From Leucobacter musarum subsp. musarum (lineage in GTDB: Bacteria > Actinomycetota > Actinomycetes > Actinomycetales > Microbacteriaceae): a DNA stretch of 61,146 nt. This document shows positions 55,497 to 61,146 of the stretch, one piece after another. The DNA lies in assembly GCF_001273845.1 (NCBI RefSeq), contig NZ_JHBW01000108.1, positions 1-61,146 on the forward strand, in the 5' to 3' direction. A model generated the notes under the pieces. The model made no database searches and was not told the origin of the DNA. It saw nothing but the letters and a program-made list of their open reading frames with translations. Numbering within the stretch: the first letter of the stretch is position 1; each line of letters starts with the position of its first letter. The translations under genes were made by a program, and so were the position numbers.

Positions 55497-56981
55497 TTAG
55501 TGCTGCCTTTCATGCTGTTGTTCACGGGCGCGCATGGCGCGATCCGTATCGAAAAGTTCCCGCTCCCACGCGGTCGACGTCGAGCGGCCGTCGATCACGA
55601 ACGAGCGTTCGCCGGCCTGTAGCAGAGACAATCCCTGCACTTCCGCGAAGCTGGTCAGCATCGCGGCTTCACCGGGCGTGAGGTTGCCCTCTTTCACCGC
55701 ACGCTGCAGCGTGCGGGAGCCCTGGTTGAACGTGAACGTCACCGCGTACTGGCGGAGCAGTTTCTGCGCGAGCTCGCGCTCCTTGGACCCAGCTCTCCCG
55801 ACGGAGTCGAAGTCGCCGTCCTCGTGGACGGCCATCATGAGACTGATGCCGTACTCGCGGGAGAGCTTCAGCTGCAGCTCGTGCGCTTCGAGGCCCTGCA
55901 GCGTCTTCATGTCACGCCACCCCTCCTCACGGATGACCTGGATCATGCGTCCGGCGCCCTTGTTGGAGACGACATTCATCACCCACGAGTTCGTGATCGT
56001 TTGAGTGAGGGCGAGCGCGAGATCTCCACGCTTTTCCATCGCGAAGGTGTCGAATACGGTGTACGGCGAATTCGGGTCGAACCTGACCGTTCCTTCGTCT
56101 TCGAACATGCCGGCGAGATTTCCCGTCAGCATCGGATCGAACAAGAACCCCAAGCGTCGTTCCTCACCGGGCAGGAACCGGCCGCCACGAGCTTTTTTCA
56201 GTGCTTCGGCGTCGTCGATTTTCGCGACGAGCTTGCGAATCGTGGGATGGTCATTCGTCTCGCGGATCACCTCGTCCATCGCCCACGCGAGAATGGACTG
56301 CTCGATCGTGGTGAGGGAATCGTTCTCCCCGAGAAGGAGTCCGGCGAGCTGCTCGGCGACGAGCACTCGAGATGAGTAGATGCGCTGCTGGTGTTCCGTT
56401 TCGGATTCCCCGAAGTGGCGTTCGCCTTTCTCGAACGGGTTCACCCGGACGTCGGTGCCGAACGCGCCCACCCGGTACCACTGGCCGCCGAGCGCGTCGG
56501 CGACGATCCCGTGCTCGCCTTTCACATCACTCGTGTTGATCGAGATGACCCCGAACAAGGCGCCGAGGGTGACCAGGCGCTTCAGGAAGTAGCTCTTGCC
56601 GCGCCCAATCCCACCCTTGAACAGCACGTTCGGGGAGGGGATGACGCCGGCGTTGTACATGTTCCAGGGGTTGAACGTGAACGGTTGCCCGCCCGAAGTC
56701 AGCTCGAGTCCGATCACGGGGCCGTCGACCACCGGGACGTCAGAGAACGGGAACGGGTTCGCCGCCGCCCACTCCCACCCGGTCCCCGTGTGGCGGGGGA
56801 GCTTGATGTCAGCGGAGTGTCCGCGCAAGATCCGGCCGACACGGGAGAGGAACGGTACGTCGTCGACGTCGACCAGATCGGTCACTGGGGTGTCTTGATC
56901 CGCGCTTACGATCTCGTGGAGAATGCGGCGTTCTTTGCGGGTGAGTTTTTCCGGGGTGAACGCGAGTTGCTGCTGACCCAT
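55497..56981 (-). CDS. VirB4-like conjugation ATPase
   Basis: 494 residues from ATG at 56981, which overlaps the previous TGA (TGATG). 'FKGGIGRGKSYFLK' is Walker A (about 130-143); 'MIQVIREEGWRDM' is the Walker B region; 'SLMMAVHEDGDF' and 'TFTFNQGS' fit the HerA/FtsK-like core of VirB4/TraC. It powers channel assembly. The N-terminal half of VirB4 is supplied by the preceding SCO6880-like protein. Confidence 0.9.
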   Translation of the reverse strand: MGQQQLAFTPEKLTRKERRILHEIVSADQDTPVTDLVDVDDVPFLSRVGRILRGHSADIKLPRHTGTGWEWAAANPFPFSDVPVVDGPVIGLELTSGGQPFTFNPWNMYNAGVIPSPNVLFKGGIGRGKSYFLKRLVTLGALFGVISINTSDVKGEHGIVADALGGQWYRVGAFGTDVRVNPFEKGERHFGESETEHQQRIYSSRVLVAEQLAGLLLGENDSLTTIEQSILAWAMDEVIRETNDHPTIRKLVAKIDDAEALKKARGGRFLPGEERRLGFLFDPMLTGNLAGMFEDEGTVRFDPNSPYTVFDTFAMEKRGDLALALTQTITNSWVMNVVSNKGAGRMIQVIREEGWRDMKTLQGLEAHELQLKLSREYGISLMMAVHEDGDFDSVGRAGSKERELAQKLLRQYAVTFTFNQGSRTLQRAVKEGNLTPGEAAMLTSFAEVQGLSLLQAGERSFVIDGRSTSTAWERELFDTDRAMRAREQQHERQH

Positions 56982-58471
56982 CACATCCCCGTCCCGGCCG
57001 GGTACGCCACCGTCATGAGCGCGGCCGCCTGCTGATACGACAACGCGGTCAGCTCGATCGACGCGGTGGAGCCTGCGAGCTCCATCGTCGTGCACGCACT
57101 CAACAGCGCCTCATACGAGAGCGCCGACACGACCACGAACCCGGTCCAGGCCAGTTCACCTTGACCACTGATGAGGTCGCGCTCACGTGCGTCGAGGTTT
57201 TCCCAGTCCGCGTTGTCTGCGATCGTCATGTCCGCGTTGCGTCGTGCTTTCAGGGCTGCGTTCTGCTTCCACGCATCACGCTGCTTGCGGATCCCTTTCA
57301 AAGCCTCTTCGATCGGGACCGGGGTGCCCACCAGTTGCAGCGTGTGCCTGACCGGCACCCCGTTCGACGATTCCGCACTTGCGACTTCCCCCATGAACCC
57401 GGGAAGTGACGGCAGTCGGGGGTACTCGCTGATCCAGTAGACCCGATGGAACGCGGAATCCGTTTCGACGTGATTCTTCTCTTCCACGCACGCCATCGGA
57501 CCTGCGAGCTCCGGCGCGATGCCTTGGAACGCGGTGCCGAGGCGCACGTCGATCTTGCCCTCCGCGACGGGGTCGACGATGCCGCGACCCCACGCCCCCC
57601 ACTCGCGCGGCGAGCACCACGCAATCCGGGTGAACCCGGCGACGCGCAGCGACTCCGCGGTCGCGGCGAGCTCCTGCTCGACCATGCCGAGGATTCCGGC
57701 TTTCCCACCCCCGAGGTCTTTCGCGGTCGCACGGCCTTCGCCGCCGCCGGCGTCAATGGTGAGGGTGATCGACTGCGGGTGCAGCACGCTCTCCTGGGCC
57801 ACGCGGCCGAGGGCTTCCTGATACGAGTCGGCGAGATCTCCGGTCGCGCCGAGCTGCTCGAACGCGCGCTGCTCGCGCACGATTGTGCCCGGCCGTGTGC
57901 GTTCCTGCATCGAGACACGCATGATCTGCCTGCGCCGCGTCCACGAACCGGCAACCCGCATGAGCGCGCTGGTGAGCTCCTCCTGATCGTGAGGCGTCAT
58001 CACCTGCGTGCGGTGTCTTGCCATCCCGGGGGAAGCCACCATGCACGTCACCGACGCGCTCTGACGCATCTTGTCCCAGATGACGGCCACCCCGGAAGGG
58101 GATTCCCACACCTGGAAGCGTTCTTCGAGGCCCGGAAGTTGCAGCTCACCGCGCACGATCGGTTCAGCCCGCTTCACCTTCCGGGTGTATTTCGTTCGTC
58201 CCATCATCTTCCTCATCCGAAATTTCATGGCCCACACGAGCCACATCGACAGCGCGATCCCGTGCCGCTTCAACAGACCCGACACGGCCAGCGGCGACAT
58301 CACCACGGCCACCAACAGCGCCTTGATCGGTCCTTCCGCGAGGACCGTCACACCGACTGGCGCGAGGGCGATCCCGATTGACCACACACCCGGCTTGTCG
58401 ATCCCGAGCACCACACCCTGCGAAGCACGCCTCGAGTACTGCGCGAGTGCCGGAGTTTCATCAGTCATCAC
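56981..58471 (-). CDS. SCO6880-family protein (VirB3/VirB4 N-terminal-like)
   Basis: 496 residues. N-terminal hydrophobic pair (about 32-52 and 53-80) as in VirB3/PrgI, then a cytoplasmic region lacking Walker motifs that corresponds to the N-terminal domain of VirB4, the layout of actinobacterial SCO6880-like proteins. It is directly followed by the ATPase module. Starts GTG 58471 (ATG 58468 possible). Confidence 0.8.
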   Translation of the reverse strand: MMTDETPALAQYSRRASQGVVLGIDKPGVWSIGIALAPVGVTVLAEGPIKALLVAVVMSPLAVSGLLKRHGIALSMWLVWAMKFRMRKMMGRTKYTRKVKRAEPIVRGELQLPGLEERFQVWESPSGVAVIWDKMRQSASVTCMVASPGMARHRTQVMTPHDQEELTSALMRVAGSWTRRRQIMRVSMQERTRPGTIVREQRAFEQLGATGDLADSYQEALGRVAQESVLHPQSITLTIDAGGGEGRATAKDLGGGKAGILGMVEQELAATAESLRVAGFTRIAWCSPREWGAWGRGIVDPVAEGKIDVRLGTAFQGIAPELAGPMACVEEKNHVETDSAFHRVYWISEYPRLPSLPGFMGEVASAESSNGVPVRHTLQLVGTPVPIEEALKGIRKQRDAWKQNAALKARRNADMTIADNADWENLDARERDLISGQGELAWTGFVVVSALSYEALLSACTTMELAGSTASIELTALSYQQAAALMTVAYPAGTGM

Positions 58472-58474
58472 GCA

Positions 58475-59773
58475 TCACCACCCTGGCCTGGCGCCGGCAC
58501 CTGGACGCGGTTTCGACCCCGCACCCGGATTCGGTGTCGGCGCTGCGGGCACCTGCGGTGAACCGCCAGGCGCACCTGCGCCCTGTGGTGAGCCCGCACC
58601 CTTACCCGCACCGCCCGGGCTCCTGCCGGTGTTCGTGCCGCCGGGAGACGACGGCTTGTTGCCCGAAGTGCCAGAGGAGTTCGTGGATTGCTGGTTGCTC
58701 CCCGCTTGCTTCGGGGTGCCCCCGCCAGGCTGGTTCCCGGTAGACCGTGGCTTTGCACTCCGCCCAGTTGAGGAGGCCGAATCGGGCCGCTGAAATATCC
58801 GCCCGAACGCGCCCCCGATTGCGCCGCCTGCCTTGCTCGTCACCGCACCAGTCACCCGCTGCACGGGTGCTGCAGCCTTCTGACCGGCGTGACTGGCCAT
58901 CCCCTGGCCAGCCATGTTCTCGTTGCCTGCGCCGAGGAACGAGAAGAACGAGTACGCCATCATCGGCATGAACGACACCACGAACAGGCCCGTCATCACC
59001 GTCAACGTTTGCGACGAGAACAACGCCATTCCCTCCGATGACTTCAACAGCATCGCGAGCACCCCGAACATCAACGGTTTGGCGAGCAGTAGCGCGATGC
59101 CGGCGAGCGCCCATTTCTTCACGATCTCCCACCCGCCTTTCATGGGGACGGCCATGAACGCGAGCGGTGCGAAAGCGATCAGAATCATCAAGCCGAGATT
59201 TCTGAAGGCGAGCGCGAACGACATCAGGATCAGACCGAGCAGAATCCCGACGAGCAGCAAAAGCATGGGTGCGGCACCACTGAAACCCGTGAGACCGAGC
59301 AGGGCGCCGCCGAGGTCCGTTCCGGTGCCGTTTTGCAGCACCATGCGGAACAGATTCTCGAACGACCCATCACCGCCGATACGCGTGAGTGCGAGCTCGC
59401 TGAGCTGGTCACTGAGGGTCAGGAGAGTTCCGCCAACAGCAAGCGCGATGTAGGTGGACGGGATCGCCGCTGCGATCCCGCCCACCGACGCCCACAACCG
59501 TCGAGGTTTCATCGAGACCATGCCGGTCGCCAACCCCACGATGCCGGTGATGAGCATCACAATGATCGCGATCGCGAACCAGTTCGACGCCTCACCGATC
59601 GCGTTGTCCCAGAGCGTAGTTCCGGGCGCGAACTCTTGGGCGCCGAGCACGGTCTCTGCGAGCCACCCGATGAATGAGCCCATGCCACGGGCGGTCGACT
59701 CGGCACCGACACACATGGGGTATTCGATCCCGGGCGTACACCCGAGCTCGATCTGGTCTTCCAGCATGAACAT
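58475..59773 (-). CDS. VirB6/TrbL-like channel protein
   Basis: 432 residues. About six or seven transmembrane helices between 60 and 295, then a Gly/Pro/Ser-rich hydrophilic tail (about 300-432) rich in repeats like 'GAGSPQGAGAPGG'. This is the TrbL/VirB6 layout; the tail is presumably extracellular. GGAG is 8 nt upstream of ATG. Confidence 0.85.
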   Translation of the reverse strand: MFMLEDQIELGCTPGIEYPMCVGAESTARGMGSFIGWLAETVLGAQEFAPGTTLWDNAIGEASNWFAIAIIVMLITGIVGLATGMVSMKPRRLWASVGGIAAAIPSTYIALAVGGTLLTLSDQLSELALTRIGGDGSFENLFRMVLQNGTGTDLGGALLGLTGFSGAAPMLLLLVGILLGLILMSFALAFRNLGLMILIAFAPLAFMAVPMKGGWEIVKKWALAGIALLLAKPLMFGVLAMLLKSSEGMALFSSQTLTVMTGLFVVSFMPMMAYSFFSFLGAGNENMAGQGMASHAGQKAAAPVQRVTGAVTSKAGGAIGGAFGRIFQRPDSASSTGRSAKPRSTGNQPGGGTPKQAGSNQQSTNSSGTSGNKPSSPGGTNTGRSPGGAGKGAGSPQGAGAPGGSPQVPAAPTPNPGAGSKPRPGAGARPGW

Positions 59774-59788
59774 GACGAGGTCTCCGGC

Positions 59789-60103
59789 TTAGAACAGCGG
59801 AATGTTGCCGAAGAACGTCATGGCGGCCGAAATCGAACCCATGAACATCGCACCAGCGCCGGCAATTCCCAGCGCGATCCACGCCTTCGACTTGTTGTGC
59901 GCGCCCAGGCCACCGAACATCAGGAGAGCGCCAACGACGATGAACGCGACCACACCCGCGATGGTGCCCAGCGCGAGGATCTGGTTCGCGAGTGTGAGGC
60001 CGGCCTGAGCCGGGCCGGTGTTGAAGTCGGCTTTGAGGTCTGGGACATCGAGGCCGGTCTGAACGAGTGCGCCGGTTTTCACGACGAGAGTGGTGAGTGA
60101 CAT
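59789..60103 (-). CDS. VirB2-like pilin (small two-helix protein)
   Basis: 104 residues from ATG 60103 with AAAGGA upstream. Two transmembrane helices (about 36-64 and 73-98) with a basic loop (GLGAHNKSKAW), the pattern of VirB2/TrbC-type pilins, but without a classical signal peptide. Preceded by the wall hydrolase and followed by VirB6. Identity inferred from topology and context. Confidence 0.76.
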   Translation of the reverse strand: MSLTTLVVKTGALVQTGLDVPDLKADFNTGPAQAGLTLANQILALGTIAGVVAFIVVGALLMFGGLGAHNKSKAWIALGIAGAGAMFMGSISAAMTFFGNIPLF

Positions 60104-60178
60104 GCGATCAGGGGTTCCTTTCAGGAGATGGATTGATCGCCCACTAGAAGCGCTCTCCCGCGCACCACACACGCAAAA

Positions 60179-60210
60179 GCGGCGGTGAGCGCTCCCGCAC
60201 TCACCGCCGC
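60179..60210 (-). terminator. hairpin after the wall hydrolase gene
   Basis: GCGGCGGTGAG (60179-60189) and CTCACCGCCGC (60200-60210) form a perfect 11-bp stem. It lies just after the hydrolase stop and before the pilin gene, so it may raise pilin mRNA stability or attenuate. Confidence 0.7.
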
Positions 60211-60223
60211 CTCGGCACTGTCC

Positions 60224-61146
60224 TCACATGGGGTAGAGGTCGCACCCCGTGGTGCATTCGCCCATCACGATTCCCTGCTCTCGCATGAACTTGTACGCCG
60301 GGGTGAAGTTGCCCCAGAGCTTCGGATTCGAACCGACCCGCACCTCGAAATGGAGGTGTGCGCCTTGCACGCACGTCCCGGAGGCTCCCGAATAGCCGAT
60401 CAGTTGGCCGGCCTTCACATGATCGCCAGGGGAGACCGCGAATGCGGACAGGTGCGCGAACGCGGTCGTGTACTGAAGGTCGTGCTGCACGCCGAGCACC
60501 TGTCCACCACAGCTCTCGGACAGATCGAAGATCGTGCCAGCAGCGGGCGCATACACGGGGGTGCCGACGTCGACGTGGATGTCCATCGCGCCGCCGGCAT
60601 GGTCCGGGTACGTGCCCCAGCTCTGCATCCCGACCGGGTTCGCCCACCCGCCCACGACCTGCGGGGGAGTGCCTTCCTGACCCGTGCACGCGGCGCCCCC
60701 GGCACCGATCGCGGCGAGTACCGCGTCAGCGTCTCCTGCCCGTTCTTGGTAGCGGTCGGGGAACGCGCTCACCTGCACGGTTTGCGCGGCCACCCCGGGC
60801 TCCATCGACTCCCACCCGTCGACGTCGAGGAGACCCCTGGGGCTGCCCCCGTTTGGCCCAGACGGGCCACCGAAGAACGCGCGCGCCGCAAATGATGGCG
60901 TCATGAGCTCCGAAACGGTGCCCCACCCGGACGACGGACGCTGCTGCATGATGCCGACCGAGTCATGATCGGCGCCAGGCGTCCCCTCGTTCGGGACCAG
61001 GAGTGAATCGGGCACGCTCACGTTGGCGAGGTTGGTGAGGTTTGATTCGACGAGCGCGACCATTACCGCGATCTTCACCCCGCCCGCGGGCACCTTCAGG
61101 TCGGTAGCGGCCTGCTGGATGGCCTGTGCGTTGGCGAGCTGCGCAC
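60224..61146 (-). CDS. lytic transglycosylase / M23 peptidase, C-terminal part (join to 1-279)
   Basis: Remainder of the 376-residue enzyme whose start is at 279. N-terminal transglycosylase-like domain with 'VALVESN' (catalytic Glu about 103) and 'VGIMQQRPSSGWG'; C-terminal M23 domain with 'HAGGAMDIH' (about 252-260) and 'GAHLHFEV' (His about 333 and 335), the zinc ligands of LytM-type endopeptidases. It opens the peptidoglycan for the channel (VirB1-like). Bases 61076-61146 duplicate 1-71. Confidence 0.92.
   Translation of the reverse strand, partial: AQLANAQAIQQAATDLKVPAGGVKIAVMVALVESNLTNLANVSVPDSLLVPNEGTPGADHDSVGIMQQRPSSGWGTVSELMTPSFAARAFFGGPSGPNGGSPRGLLDVDGWESMEPGVAAQTVQVSAFPDRYQERAGDADAVLAAIGAGGAACTGQEGTPPQVVGGWANPVGMQSWGTYPDHAGGAMDIHVDVGTPVYAPAAGTIFDLSESCGGQVLGVQHDLQYTTAFAHLSAFAVSPGDHVKAGQLIGYSGASGTCVQGAHLHFEVRVGSNPKLWGNFTPAYKFMREQGIVMGECTTGCDLYPM
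61076..61146. repeat. terminal redundancy, right copy (circular join)
   Basis: Duplicate of positions 1-71 with one silent base change at 61097. See the left copy. Confidence 0.93.

Noticed and set aside
1..61146. tRNA or rRNA genes
   Set aside because: No cloverleaf with TTC-A/G loop and acceptor stem, and no rRNA-like sequence, was seen on either strand by eye.

Overview
The window is a complete conjugative plasmid of a high-GC actinobacterium, probably of the Microbacteriaceae type, although genus cannot be fixed from sequence alone. The last 71 bases repeat the first 71 with one silent difference. Joining them gives a circle of 61,075 bp and restores one open reading frame that crosses the join (a lytic transglycosylase/M23 peptidase). 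The lineage is suggested by high GC, an actinobacterial SOS box, LAxTG (class E sortase) surface proteins, SCO6880-like, DUF4913-like and DUF2637-like proteins, and probable leaderless promoters.

Layout, as a circle. (1) A long minus-strand transfer operon runs from 2918 leftwards through the join to about 45,194. In order it holds small membrane proteins, a DUF4913-like protein, a membrane-anchored secretion protein, the M23/transglycosylase, a VirB2-like pilin, a VirB6-like channel protein, an SCO6880-like protein, a VirB4-like ATPase, a TraG/VirD4 coupling protein, an HNH nuclease, an SSB and a very large methyltransferase-helicase resembling the phage P1 DarB anti-restriction architecture. 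(2) 3.2-9 kb: small proteins and two large exported proteins, one a thioester adhesin with an LALTG anchor. (3) 9-13.3 kb: a minus-strand operon with a DUF2637-like protein, a possible sigma-like protein, a ParB-like protein and a winged-helix protein built like lambda O. That gene carries iteron-like repeats beside an AT-rich patch inside its own reading frame, and a putative counter-transcribed RNA lies opposite its leader. (4) 13.6-16.8 kb: an alpha/beta hydrolase facing an HTH / ImmA-IrrE protease / multi-pass membrane protein cassette. (5) 17.1-21.2 kb: RHH-like protein, primase-type Rep, an AT-rich repeat region, ParA and its partner. (6) 21.2-22.9 kb: umuC and umuD under a perfect SOS box. 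(7) 23.3-33.7 kb: a mostly plus-strand accessory region with NrdH redoxin, nuclease lipoprotein, small membrane proteins, RelBE, a DNA methylase, a serine resolvase, a DUF3800-like protein, a ParB-like protein and SRAP. (8) 33.7-36.8 kb: an LATTG surface protein and a zinc-ribbon/beta-propeller membrane protein lying in a dense array of TGTCGC motifs. (9) 37.2-43 kb: a MobF relaxase-helicase with two accessory genes and a GntR regulator. (10) 43-45.1 kb: a nucleotidyltransferase toxin-antitoxin pair and a membrane protein.

The most striking unexplained features are: three long structured, non-coding elements (2951-3240, 23,009-23,297, 31,196-31,515) that precede plus-strand genes and resemble in principle the single-stranded promoters of plasmid leading regions; the oriented TGTCGC array at 33.66-36.36 kb, which spans both coding and non-coding DNA; the lambda-O-like origin candidate at 12.66-12.83 kb with its possible antisense RNA; and a real 201-residue gene lying in a different frame inside what looks like the N-terminus of the giant methyltransferase-helicase.
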